A stretch of DNA of 58,065 nt, taken from NCBI GenBank assembly GCA_902826935.1, contig CADEGR010000013.1, forward strand, positions 1 through 58,065, read 5' to 3'. The position numbers and the translations under genes were made by a program. The stretch comes from an uncultured Alphaproteobacteria bacterium. Its GTDB lineage: Bacteria; Pseudomonadota; Alphaproteobacteria; Geminicoccales; Geminicoccaceae. The notes below the pieces were generated by a model. It saw nothing but the letters and a program-made list of their open reading frames with translations. It had not been told where the DNA came from and made no database searches. This document shows, one piece after another, positions 46,046-54,355 of this stretch; position 1 is the stretch's first letter, and every line of letters starts with the position of its first letter.

Positions 46046-47606
46046 GGGCGGCTCCCTGGCGGACCTGATCCAGCGCCTGCCAGACCCCGGCGAGCTGCTG
46101 ATAGGCGGCGCGGTAGATCGGGAACAACGCCTGGTAATGCTCGGCCAGCGCCGGCTCGGGCGCTTCCGCCTCGGCCAGGCTGGGCGTGACCCAGGCGGCC
46201 GCGCAGGCGGCCATGTCGGGATAGTGGCCAAGCCCGACCGCGGCCATCATCGCGGCCCCGCCGGCGCCCGCCTCCTCGCGCAGATTGCGCCGGACCGGCA
46301 CGCCCAGCACGGCGGCCAGGACCTGGCGCAGGCTGGCGCTGCGGGCGGCGCCGCCGGTCAGCCGGACCTCGGTGGGCGCGTGGCCCATGGTCAGGTAGCA
46401 ATCGCGCGCGGCGAAGGCCAGGCCCTCATAGACCGCCCGCACCAGATCGAAGAAGCCGGTGCCGGTCGAGAGGCCGATCAGCTGGGCGCGCGCCTTCGAA
46501 TCGAGGAACGGGCCGCGCTCGCCCGCCTCGCAGATGAAGGGGTGGAACAGGATCTTGCCGGGCGCCCGGTCGGCGACCCGCGCGTCCAGAAGCCGCAGCA
46601 CCGCGCGCCGCTCATGCTGGGCGCCGAACGCCGCCAGCAGCTCGGCGGCGCAATCGACGATCCAGTCGATGTTGAGGGTCGCCGCCATGTTGGACTGCAT
46701 CTGGACCCAGCTGTCCGGCACCGGGAAGCATTTGGTGTAGCCGGTCTCCTCCGGGTTCAAGCGGACATCGGCCAGGCCTTGCGCCAAGCGCATATGCATG
46801 CCGGTGGTGCCGATGATCGAGCAGCCGACCGACTGCTGCGGCTCGTAGATGCCGCCGCCGAGGCCGGTGCAGACCGTGTCGAGATAGCCCAGCACGACCG
46901 GCGTGCCAGCCGGCAGCCCGGTCGCGGCGGCGGCGGCCGCGGTCAGGGGATGCTGGGTCTGGGTGCCATCCAGGAGCGGCGGCAGGAGGTGGGCCAGCTC
47001 CGGAATCCCGAGCAGCGCCAGGAGCTCCGGCGAATAGGCGCGCGCGGCGTAGCTGCCGAAGGTGAAGACCCCCTCGGCGAAATCGGTGGCGCGCTCGCCG
47101 GTCAGCTTGAAATACAGCCAGTCCTTGCAGTGCATGGCGGTGGCGGCGCGGGCCAGGACCTCGGGCCGATGGCGCTTCAGCCAGAGCAGATGGGTGCTCT
47201 GCATGCAGGCGTTCAGGCCGCAGCCGGTGATCCGGTAGGTCTGGGCGGTGATGCCGGCCTGGCGCAGGCCGTCGACCAGGCTGGCGGCGCGGCAATCCAG
47301 CCACAGCCAGGCGGGTGCCACCGGCTCGCCGTCGGCGTCGATCAGCCAGGTGCCGTCGCCCTGGCCGGTGATCGCCAGGGCTGCCACGCGGCCGGCCAGA
47401 TCGGGCAGCTGCTCGCCGAGCAGGCGGAGCACGCGCGCGGCATCGGCCCAGGTCCGGGCCATGTCCTGCTCGACCGCGCCGCCGGGCAGGCTCTGATAGG
47501 CGTTCGGCAAGGCGGCGACCGCCTGCTGGCGGCCTTCGAGATCGAAGGCGACCGCCTTGATCATCGAGGTGCCGGCATCGATGCCGAGCAGGAGATCCTG
47601 GGCCAT
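46038..47606 (-). CDS. FGGY-family carbohydrate kinase, erythritol kinase (EryA)-like
   Basis: A 522-residue polyol/sugar kinase: LLLGIDAGTSMIKAVAFDLEGRQ, ALAITGQGDGTWLIDADGEPVAPAWLWLDCRA, AMHCKDWLYFKLTGERATDFAE, LDGTQTQHPLTAAAAAATGLPAGTPVVLGYLDTVCTGLGGG, CSIIGTTGMHM, and the C-terminal EVRLTGGAARSASLRQVLAAVLG. The QGDGTW, HCKDWLY and DGTQTQH blocks are those I know from EryA erythritol kinases rather than xylulokinases. Expected to phosphorylate the imported polyol. Start is the ATG at 47606 (a GTG at 47609 precedes it); it follows the ATPase gene by 16 nt. Confidence 0.85.
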   Translation of the reverse strand: MAQDLLLGIDAGTSMIKAVAFDLEGRQQAVAALPNAYQSLPGGAVEQDMARTWADAARVLRLLGEQLPDLAGRVAALAITGQGDGTWLIDADGEPVAPAWLWLDCRAASLVDGLRQAGITAQTYRITGCGLNACMQSTHLLWLKRHRPEVLARAATAMHCKDWLYFKLTGERATDFAEGVFTFGSYAARAYSPELLALLGIPELAHLLPPLLDGTQTQHPLTAAAAAATGLPAGTPVVLGYLDTVCTGLGGGIYEPQQSVGCSIIGTTGMHMRLAQGLADVRLNPEETGYTKCFPVPDSWVQMQSNMAATLNIDWIVDCAAELLAAFGAQHERRAVLRLLDARVADRAPGKILFHPFICEAGERGPFLDSKARAQLIGLSTGTGFFDLVRAVYEGLAFAARDCYLTMGHAPTEVRLTGGAARSASLRQVLAAVLGVPVRRNLREEAGAGGAAMMAAVGLGHYPDMAACAAAWVTPSLAEAEAPEPALAEHYQALFPIYRAAYQQLAGVWQALDQVRQGAAHG

Positions 47607-47622
47607 CACCCTCGCCCGCCGC

Positions 47623-48783
47623 TCAGGCCGCCTGGACGCCGGGCGTTGCGACCTCGAGCCCGTGCATCAGGGCGACCCCGGTGTCGGCATCGAACAGATG
47701 CAGCGCCTCGATCGGCAGGGCCAGGCGGACGGCGCTCTGGACCGGAGCGGCCAGCGCGCCATCGGCGACCGCGATCAAGGTCGCGCCGCCCAGCTCGACG
47801 CCGATATGGGTCTGATCGCCCAGCCATTGATTGGAAATGACCGTGCCGGCCAGCTCGCCGCTGGCGCCGACCTCGACCAGATGGGGACGAATGCCGAGCC
47901 GGACGGTGCTGCGGCCGCCCAGCGTCGTGGCCAGCTGGCCGCCGGTCTCAGCGCCGGGCAGGCTGAGGCTGAAGGCGTCCGCGCCGTCCTCGGTCAGGGC
48001 GGTCAGGCGCAAGCTGCCGCCCTCGCGCGCGATCCGGGCGGCGAAGATGTTCATGGGCGGCTCGCCGATGAACGAGGCGACGAACAGATTGGCCGGCCGG
48101 TCCTTCAGCGCCTGCGGGGTCGCGAACTGCTGCAGCACGCCGGCCTCCATGACCGCGATCCGATCGGCCAGCGCCAGGGCCTCGGTCTGGTCGTGGGTCA
48201 CGAACACGGTGGTCATGCGGCGCTGGATCAGGAAGTCCTTGATCCGGGCGCGCAGGATCGCGCGCAGCTGCGGCTCGAGCTGCGACATCGGCTCGTCGAG
48301 CAGATAGAGGTCGGCCTGGCGGACCAAGGCGCGCGCCAGGCTGGTGCGCTGCGCCTGGCCGCCGGAGATGGTGGGCGGATAGCGGCCGAGCAGGTCGGTG
48401 ATCGCGAGCAGCTCGGCGATCTCCTGGACCTTGGTCTCGACCTCGGCCTTGGAGCGCTTGTCGCGCAGCAGGCTGAACGCGATGTTGTCGCGCACCGTGA
48501 GCGGCGGGTAGAGGGCATAGCCCTCGAAGGCCATGGCGACATTGCGCCTGGCCGGCGGCAGCTGGTTGACCACCTTGCCGCCCAGGCGGATCTCGCCCTC
48601 GGTCACGCTCTCGAAGCCCGCGATCATGCGCAAGGTCGAGGTCTTGCCGCAGCCGGACGAGCCGAGCAGGCCGATGATCTCGCCATCCTTGATCGCCATC
48701 GAAACCGCATCGACCGCGCGCAGCCCATGCTGGCCGCGGCTGCCGTAGATCTTGCTGACCCGATCGAGCTCGAGGGCTGCCAT
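47623..48783 (-). CDS. Sugar/polyol ABC transporter ATP-binding protein 1 (GlpT-like)
   Basis: A 386-residue ATPase of the MalK type with a C-terminal TOBE region. Walker A GSSGCGKT at 41-48, signature ISGGQ at 139-143, Walker B LYLLD with the catalytic Glu at 164, and the switch histidine at 197 are present. Two positions deviate: the Q-loop glutamine is Glu87 (AFEGYALYP) and the D-loop is SQLE instead of SNLD. It lies 13 nt after the second ATPase gene; together they should form the asymmetric motor of one importer, as in rhizobial GlpST glycerol transporters. Confidence 0.9.
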   Translation of the reverse strand: MAALELDRVSKIYGSRGQHGLRAVDAVSMAIKDGEIIGLLGSSGCGKTSTLRMIAGFESVTEGEIRLGGKVVNQLPPARRNVAMAFEGYALYPPLTVRDNIAFSLLRDKRSKAEVETKVQEIAELLAITDLLGRYPPTISGGQAQRTSLARALVRQADLYLLDEPMSQLEPQLRAILRARIKDFLIQRRMTTVFVTHDQTEALALADRIAVMEAGVLQQFATPQALKDRPANLFVASFIGEPPMNIFAARIAREGGSLRLTALTEDGADAFSLSLPGAETGGQLATTLGGRSTVRLGIRPHLVEVGASGELAGTVISNQWLGDQTHIGVELGGATLIAVADGALAAPVQSAVRLALPIEALHLFDADTGVALMHGLEVATPGVQAA

Positions 48784-48796
48784 GGTCGGTCTCCGT

Positions 48797-49894
48797 TCAG
48801 GCCGCGGCCGGCAGATGCTGGCCGCTGGCCTGGTCGAACAGCAGCGCCTTGGCCAGATCGAGGCGCATGAAGACTTGGCGATGGCCGCGGCCGAACCGGG
48901 CGCCGACACTCTCGGAGCAGGTCGCCAGGATCTCGCTGCGATCGGCGGCGCGCAGGAACAAGACGGTGCGCACGTTGAGCGGGGTGACCGCATCCAGCTC
49001 GACCGGGATCGCCCCCGGCGCCGGCTCCAGCTGGATCTGCACGTCCTCCGGCCGGAGCCCGATCAGGCAGGGCCGGCCGGCGGTCTCGCCGGCGGCGCGC
49101 GGCAGGACCAGGCGGCTGCCGAACAGCTCGATCGCGAGCCCGTCCGCCTCAGCCGCGGGCCGGCAGGGATAGAGGTTGATCGTCGGGTCGCCGAACAGCC
49201 GCGCGATCTCGACCCGGCCGGGCCGGGTATAGATCGCGGCCGGCCGATCGACCTGCTGGAAGCGGCCCTGGTTGAGCACAGCCACCCGCTCGCCCAGCGC
49301 CATCGCCTCCTTGTAGTCCTGGGTGACGTAGAGCACGGTCGATTCGAAGCGCTTCAGGAGGCGCGGCAGCTCGACCCGCATCTCGTAGCGCAGCTTGGCG
49401 TCGACATTGCGCAAGGGATCGTCGAGCAGCAGGACCTTGGGCTCGCGCACCAAGGCGCGGCCGAGCGCGGTGCGCTGCTTCTGCCCGTTCGAGAGCTCGC
49501 GCGGCAGATGATGGAGGACGTGGTCGATCTTCAAGAGCTCGGCGGTGGCGCGCACCCGCCGCTCGATCTCGGCGCCGGCCAGACCGCGGGCGCGCAAGGG
49601 GCTCGCGATGTTCTCGAAGGCCGGCAGATGGGGGTAGAGCGCGAAGTTCTGGAACGCCATGCCGACATCGCGCTCCTCCGGCCCTCGCGCGATCACTGAA
49701 TGGCCGCCGATCAGGACGTCGCCGGCATCCGGGCCGAACACGCCGGAGATCAGGCGCAACAGGACCGTCTTGCCGGTGCCGGACGGCCCGAAGATCGCGA
49801 CCATCTCGCCGCGCTCGACGCCGAGCGAGACGTCCTCGAGCACCGTCGTCTTGCCGAAGCTCTTGCGCACCTGCTCGATCGAGAGATAGCTCAT
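48797..49894 (-). CDS. Sugar/polyol ABC transporter ATP-binding protein 2 (GlpS-like, degenerate active site)
   Basis: A 365-residue ATPase paralogous to its neighbour. Walker A GPSGTGKT at 36-43 and Q-loop Gln82 (AFQNFALYPHL) are normal. The signature is LSNGQ (134-138), the residue after Walker B is Asp159 instead of the catalytic Glu (LLLDDP), and the switch histidine is replaced by Gln192 (YVTQD). Its own ATP site is therefore probably poorly active, with hydrolysis mainly in the partner's site. C-terminal TOBE domain present. The ATG at 49894 is preferred to the upstream 49957 start, which overlaps the permease. Confidence 0.9.
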   Translation of the reverse strand: MSYLSIEQVRKSFGKTTVLEDVSLGVERGEMVAIFGPSGTGKTVLLRLISGVFGPDAGDVLIGGHSVIARGPEERDVGMAFQNFALYPHLPAFENIASPLRARGLAGAEIERRVRATAELLKIDHVLHHLPRELSNGQKQRTALGRALVREPKVLLLDDPLRNVDAKLRYEMRVELPRLLKRFESTVLYVTQDYKEAMALGERVAVLNQGRFQQVDRPAAIYTRPGRVEIARLFGDPTINLYPCRPAAEADGLAIELFGSRLVLPRAAGETAGRPCLIGLRPEDVQIQLEPAPGAIPVELDAVTPLNVRTVLFLRAADRSEILATCSESVGARFGRGHRQVFMRLDLAKALLFDQASGQHLPAAA

Positions 49895-49904
49895 GCCCGC
49901 CTCC

Positions 49905-50762
49905 TCAGCCCTTGACCGCGCCGAGCGACAATCCCTCGACCAGATAGCGCTGGGCATAGAGCGCCAGGGTCAGCGTCGGCAGGATCGAGAGCACGACCGC
50001 GGCTGCGATCTGGCCATATTGGATGCCGGACGCGGTCACGAAGGCGAGCGCGCCCACCGTCACCGGCTGGATCGAGGACGAGCCCAGGATCAGGGCGAAC
50101 ACGAAGTTGTTCCAGGCGAAGATGAAGGACAGCAGCGCCGCCGCCGCGATGCCGGGGCGGGCGAGCGGGATCGAGATCTTGAGGAAGGTCTTCAGCCAGC
50201 CATGGCCGTCGACCCGGTAGGCATGCTCGACGTCCGGGCTGATGTCCTCGAAATAGCCGCGCACGATCCACAAGATCAGCGGCAGGGTGATCAGCTGATA
50301 GACCCAGATCAGGCCGATATAGGTGTCGTTCAGGCCCAGGGTCTGGAAGTAGAGATTGAGCGGCAGCAGCACCAGCAAGGGCGGCGCGAAGCGGAACGAC
50401 AGGAGGGTGAAGGCGATGTCCTCGCCCAAGCGGAACTTGAAGCGGGCGAAGGCATAGGCGGCGGGCACGCCCAAGAGCAGGGACAAGAGGACCGCGCCGG
50501 TGCTGAGCACCACGCTGTTCCACAGATTGCGCATGAACGGCAGCTCGAGGGTGCCGGCGGCGGTCACCAGCTTGCCGGAGACCAGGCCCCAGTAGTTGTC
50601 CAGGGTCGGGCTGAAGAACAGGCTGGGCGGGATCCGCAGGATCTGCTCGTTGGTCTGGAACGACATCAAGAAGACCCAGAAGATCGGGAACAGGAAGAAC
50701 AGGGCGACCAGGGTCAAGAGGACCGGGCGGAGCAGACGGGACCAGAGGGTTGCTTCGGTCAT
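49905..50762 (-). CDS. Carbohydrate ABC transporter permease 2 (MalG type)
   Basis: A 285-residue inner-membrane permease with six helices, starting at VLLTLVALFFLFPIFWVFLMSF. The EAA loop that contacts the ATPase is visible as EHAYRVDGHGWLKTFLKISIPLARPGI, with the conserved AAxxDG pattern modified to HAYRVDG. The C-terminus LVEGLSLGAVKG is typical of MalG-like subunits. It pairs with the permease encoded 10 nt upstream and forms the channel for the substrate delivered by the binding protein. Confidence 0.92.
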   Translation of the reverse strand: MTEATLWSRLLRPVLLTLVALFFLFPIFWVFLMSFQTNEQILRIPPSLFFSPTLDNYWGLVSGKLVTAAGTLELPFMRNLWNSVVLSTGAVLLSLLLGVPAAYAFARFKFRLGEDIAFTLLSFRFAPPLLVLLPLNLYFQTLGLNDTYIGLIWVYQLITLPLILWIVRGYFEDISPDVEHAYRVDGHGWLKTFLKISIPLARPGIAAAALLSFIFAWNNFVFALILGSSSIQPVTVGALAFVTASGIQYGQIAAAVVLSILPTLTLALYAQRYLVEGLSLGAVKG

Positions 50763-50772
50763 GCCGGCCTCC

Positions 50773-51699
50773 TCACGCCTGGCCGCGGGCGCGCTCGCGC
50801 AGGCGCAGCCAGCTTTTGATGAACTGGTGGCTGAGCAGATACGCGATCGCCCAGAGCACCATCAGCAGCGCCGAGGAGCGGCCGACATTGGTGTAGGTGA
50901 AGAACTCGAGATAGGCCTGGACCTGGAACACCATCAGCTTGTCGCCGGGCCCGCCTTGGGTCATGGCGTAGATGATGTCGAACTGCTGAATGCTGTCCAG
51001 CATCCGGAACAAGGCGGCGGTGATGATGTAGGGCAGCAGCATCGGCAGCGTGATCCGGAAGAACACGAAGCTCGCCGGCACGCCATCCAGCTCGGCCGCC
51101 TCGAACGGCTGCTTGGGCAGGCCGCGCAGGCCGGCGAGCAGGAGGATCATCATGAAGGGCGTGTAGACCCAGATATCGACCAGGACGACCGTGAGCAGCG
51201 CAGTCGAGGGATCGGAGGCCCATTTGAAGTCCGTGAGGCCGACCAGGCCCACCAGGTAGCTGAGGATCCCGAAATTCGGGTTGGTCATCAGCTTCCACAT
51301 CAAGGACGCGATCGCCGGCGCGATCATGAGCGGCAGCATCAGCGCGATGCTGAGCGCATTGTTGAACAGCGTCGGCCGCTGCAGCAGCAGCGCGATGCCG
51401 AGGCCCAGCAGCAGCTCGATGCCGACCGTCAGCGCGGTATAGATCAGCGAGATGCTGACCGTGTTCCAAAAGGCCGGGTCGCTCAGGAAGTCCTTGTAGT
51501 TGTCGAACCAGATGAAGCCGCGCAGGAACGGCATCGCCAGGTTGTAGCGCTGCAGGCTGTAATAGACCGCGGTGAAGAACGGGATCAGGATGCCGATGCA
51601 GACCAGGAGCGCTGGCAGGCTGAGCAGATAAGGCAGCGCCGCGCGGCTGAAGGACTGCTTCGGCGCCCGGGCGCCGGCGACTTCGGCGGTCGCGGCCAT
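50773..51699 (-). CDS. Carbohydrate ABC transporter permease 1 (MalF/UgpA type)
   Basis: A 308-residue permease with six predicted helices: YLLSLPALLVCIGILIPFFTAVYYSL at the N-terminus, the RPTLFNNALSIALMLPLMIAPAIASLMWKLM segment, and the EAA loop FEAAELDGVPASFVFFRITLPMLLPYI, a close match to the consensus. FDIIYAMTQGGPG is the standard motif of MalF-like polyol and sugar permeases. It lies between the binding protein (70-nt gap) and permease 2. Confidence 0.93.
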   Translation of the reverse strand: MAATAEVAGARAPKQSFSRAALPYLLSLPALLVCIGILIPFFTAVYYSLQRYNLAMPFLRGFIWFDNYKDFLSDPAFWNTVSISLIYTALTVGIELLLGLGIALLLQRPTLFNNALSIALMLPLMIAPAIASLMWKLMTNPNFGILSYLVGLVGLTDFKWASDPSTALLTVVLVDIWVYTPFMMILLLAGLRGLPKQPFEAAELDGVPASFVFFRITLPMLLPYIITAALFRMLDSIQQFDIIYAMTQGGPGDKLMVFQVQAYLEFFTYTNVGRSSALLMVLWAIAYLLSHQFIKSWLRLRERARGQA

Positions 51700-51769
51700 C
51701 GACGATTCCTTCCGGTTGGTGCGATTGCGAGGGGCCGAGCCGAGGCCCGGCCCCTCGCGTGGCCAAGGC

Positions 51770-53209
51770 TCAGCCGAGGCCGGCCTGCTTGAGCTGCCGG
51801 TTGACGCTCTCGGCTAGCTGGTCGAGACCCTCGCTGACCGGCACCTCCTTGGCGACCATCTTCTGCAACGAGGCCGCCCATTCGGTGGTCAGGTTGAAGA
51901 ACAAGGGCTGCGGCGTGAAGTAGATCTTCGAGCCGGGCGCCGAGGTCGTATACTGCTCGATATAGCCCGGATACTTGGCGGCGATCCGGTCCTTGAACTC
52001 CTGATCATCCCAGACCGACTGGCGGACCGGGTTGACGAAGTCCATCTTGCGGGCGCCGAACAAGCCGTGCTCGGTGCCGGACGCCCACTGCACGAACAGC
52101 CAGGCGGCATCCTGCTGCTGGCCGAAGGCGTTCATGCCGAGCGACCAGATCCAGACGTTCGGCGTGGGTGCCGTCGCCTCGGGATTGGGCGCGATCGCGG
52201 CATAGGCCAGGTGGCCGGCCTCCTTGTTGTCGCCGCCATTCATGAAGTAGCCGAGGATGTCGGCGTCGTAGATCATGCCCGAGGCGCCGGCGCCGAGATC
52301 GGTGCCGACCTGGTACCAGGTGTAGGTCGCCCAGTTCTTCGGCCCGCTGTCCTGGATCATCTTGACCCAAAGATCGTGGAAGGCCTTGCTCTCCGGCGTG
52401 TTCATCGCTGCCGACAGCTTGCCGTCGGCGAGCGAGAAATCCTTCTGGCCATAGTTCGAGTAGGCCGAGAGGAAGCCCGGATGGATGCTGGCCCAGCTGC
52501 GCGAGCCGCGCACGCCGATGCCGTAGGGGCCGCCGGCGTCCTTGGTGATCTTGGCCGCGGTCTCGATCAGCTCCGGCAGATTCTTGGGCACGCCGAGGCC
52601 GAGCTTGTCGAACAGCGGCTTGTTGTAGGCGAGGTTGTTCAACTCGAAGCCCCAGGGCACCGCCCACTGCTTCGCCCCCTCGCCGCCCAGCGCCTCGCCC
52701 GGCACGCCCGACCAGGCGGTCGAGGCACGCAGATTCGGCAGCATGTCTTCCCAATTGTAGTTGGGCGCGGTGTAGGCGGGGTCGCTGATGAACTGGTTCA
52801 TGTCGACCAGCCAGCCGGCCGGGCCATATTGCCAGGTCTGATAGGCGCCGGTCATGAAGGCGTCGTACTGGGTGCCCTGCGACGACAGAGCCGCCGTCAC
52901 CTTGTCGAAATACACGTCCTCCGGGAACACATCGTACTTCACGTCCATCCCGGTCAGGGTCTTGAAGTTGTCGAGATTGGCGATCATCGCGTCGGTGTAG
53001 GGGTGCTTGTTGAGCAGGAGCGTGACGGTCTTGCCCTTATGCGCCTGCCAATCGAAATCGGCGGCCAGCACCTGGGTCGAGGCGGTGTTCAGCAGATAGG
53101 ACGCTGCCGCCGCGCCTACGCCCATCTGGCCCATGCGCCGGAACAGCTCGCGGCGGCCGATCTGCCGCTGCATGAACTGGGCGACCAGGTCGCGTTCTCT
53201 CTCGTGCAT
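51770..53209 (-). CDS. Extracellular sugar/polyol ABC substrate-binding protein
   Basis: A 479-residue periplasmic binding protein of family 1. The N-terminus reads QIGRRELFRRMGQMGVGAAAASYLLNTAS, with a twin-arginine pair before a hydrophobic stretch, so a Tat-type signal is possible. The mature part has KGKTVTLLLNKHPYTDAMIANLDNFKTLTGMDVKYDVFPEDVYFDKVTAALSS, AVPWGFELNNLAYNKPLFDKLG and ASGMIYDADILGYF, all family 1 SBP features. Ligand is probably a polyol or sugar, given the EryA- and EryD-like neighbours. It begins 1 nt after the regulator stop. ATG at 53209. Confidence 0.92.
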   Translation of the reverse strand: MHERERDLVAQFMQRQIGRRELFRRMGQMGVGAAAASYLLNTASTQVLAADFDWQAHKGKTVTLLLNKHPYTDAMIANLDNFKTLTGMDVKYDVFPEDVYFDKVTAALSSQGTQYDAFMTGAYQTWQYGPAGWLVDMNQFISDPAYTAPNYNWEDMLPNLRASTAWSGVPGEALGGEGAKQWAVPWGFELNNLAYNKPLFDKLGLGVPKNLPELIETAAKITKDAGGPYGIGVRGSRSWASIHPGFLSAYSNYGQKDFSLADGKLSAAMNTPESKAFHDLWVKMIQDSGPKNWATYTWYQVGTDLGAGASGMIYDADILGYFMNGGDNKEAGHLAYAAIAPNPEATAPTPNVWIWSLGMNAFGQQQDAAWLFVQWASGTEHGLFGARKMDFVNPVRQSVWDDQEFKDRIAAKYPGYIEQYTTSAPGSKIYFTPQPLFFNLTTEWAASLQKMVAKEVPVSEGLDQLAESVNRQLKQAGLG

Positions 53210-53210
53210 G

Positions 53211-54260
53211 CTAAAGCTCCCCTTTGCTTGGTTGCGCTGCCGCGGCCAGGGCGCCCGATGCGGCCCTGCGCACCGCGGCCAGGTTGGTCTCGCCAGGCCC
53301 GCCGACGATTCGGGCGGCGGTGGTCTCGTCGGTGATCAGCCCGGTGATCATGCCGCTGTGCAAGGCGGCGTCGATCGCGGCGACCTTGCCGCCGCCGCCT
53401 GCGATCGCCACGACCTCGCGGCCGCGGAACTGGTCGAGCTGGAGGCCGACCGAGCGCTGGTTGATGGCGATGTCGACCGGCCGGCCGTGGCGATCCAGGA
53501 ACTGGCCCAGGATCTCGCCGACCGCGCCGGCGGCGTGCAGCTCGCGGAACTCGTCGGGCGTGACCATGCCGGTGAGCGACATGAAGGCCCGCTCGCTGAC
53601 CTCGCCGATCCCGACCAGGCAAAGCTCGGCCTCGGCGGCCAGCGACAGCACCGGCTGCAGGCAGCGCTGGCGCATCAGCATGGCGCGATCGGCGGCGCTG
53701 TCGACCACGAACGGCGCCGGCAGGAAGTAGCCGTCGCCGTCGGTCCGCTCGGACAAACGGTGGATGATGTCGAAGGGGTTGGCGATGGCGTTCCTGACCA
53801 GGCCGCCCAGGAGCGACACGAACTTGACGTTCGGCCGGGGCACCCGCGGCAGGCTGTCGACCACCGCCGCCAGGCTGCGGCCATGGCCGACCCCGATCAC
53901 CTTGACCTGGCCCTGCTCGAGCACGCTGTGCAGATAGCGGCTGCCGGCATCGCCCAGGCTGAGCAGCGGCAGCTCGCCATCGCTTGCCAGGCTGTGGCCG
54001 ACACTGGCGAAGCGCAGGCCGTAGCGCTCGATCAGCGCCTCCTCGAGGGCCAGGCAGTCGGCGGCATGGGTCTCGACGAACACGCGCACGATGCCGGCGC
54101 GGTGGGCCTGGGCGATCAAGCGCGCGACCTTGACCCGCGAGACATGCAGCCGCGCGGCGATCGCCTCCTGGGTCCAGCCGCCGACATAGGACAGCCAGGC
54201 CGCGCGGGCGGCAAGGCCCAGCTCGGGATCGTTGATATGCGCACTGCCTCGCCTGAACAT
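53211..54260 (-). CDS. SorC-family sugar-binding transcriptional regulator (EryD-like)
   Basis: A 349-residue regulator: an N-terminal helix-turn-helix (AARAAWLSYVGGWTQEAIAARLHVSRVKVARLIAQAHRAGIVRV) and a SorC/DeoR-C effector domain with VIGVGHGRSLAAVVDSLPR, KFVSLLGGLVRN, GIGEVSERAFMSLTGMV, GAVGEILGQFLDRHG, VVAIAGGGGKVAAIDAALHSGMITGLITDETTA. The pattern is close to EryD, the repressor of erythritol genes in Brucella and rhizobia. It is the first gene of the operon, so it most likely controls its own expression and the whole pathway through the palindrome at 54341-54355. ATG at 54260 preferred over the start at 54323, which would overlap the promoter. Confidence 0.9.
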   Translation of the reverse strand: MFRRGSAHINDPELGLAARAAWLSYVGGWTQEAIAARLHVSRVKVARLIAQAHRAGIVRVFVETHAADCLALEEALIERYGLRFASVGHSLASDGELPLLSLGDAGSRYLHSVLEQGQVKVIGVGHGRSLAAVVDSLPRVPRPNVKFVSLLGGLVRNAIANPFDIIHRLSERTDGDGYFLPAPFVVDSAADRAMLMRQRCLQPVLSLAAEAELCLVGIGEVSERAFMSLTGMVTPDEFRELHAAGAVGEILGQFLDRHGRPVDIAINQRSVGLQLDQFRGREVVAIAGGGGKVAAIDAALHSGMITGLITDETTAARIVGGPGETNLAAVRRAASGALAAAAQPSKGEL

Positions 54261-54294
54261 TGGTGGCCCTGTTGGGCGATCGTCATGGCCTGCG

Positions 54295-54355
54295 ATCTTG
54301 CGAGCCCGGCTGCGGGCTGTCAATTACAATTTCGCACATAGTGAACAATTGTCAC
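54295..54355 (-). promoter_or_regulatory. Promoter and candidate operator of the polyol operon
   Basis: On the minus strand TTGACA (54323-54318) is followed after exactly 17 nt by CAAGAT (54300-54295), a good sigma-70 promoter 35 nt before the regulator ATG. Upstream lies a near-perfect palindrome GTGAACAATTGTCAC (54341-54355, core ACAATTGT at 54345-54352). A second ACAATT occurs at 54326-54331, 19 nt away, just upstream of the -35. The paired sites fit binding by the SorC-type regulator encoded downstream. The palindrome overlaps the stop codon of the MFS gene. Confidence 0.55.

Noticed and set aside
45579-47840. 753-residue plus-strand open frame opposite the EryA-like kinase
   Set aside because: Antisense shadow; the minus-strand product has complete kinase motifs.
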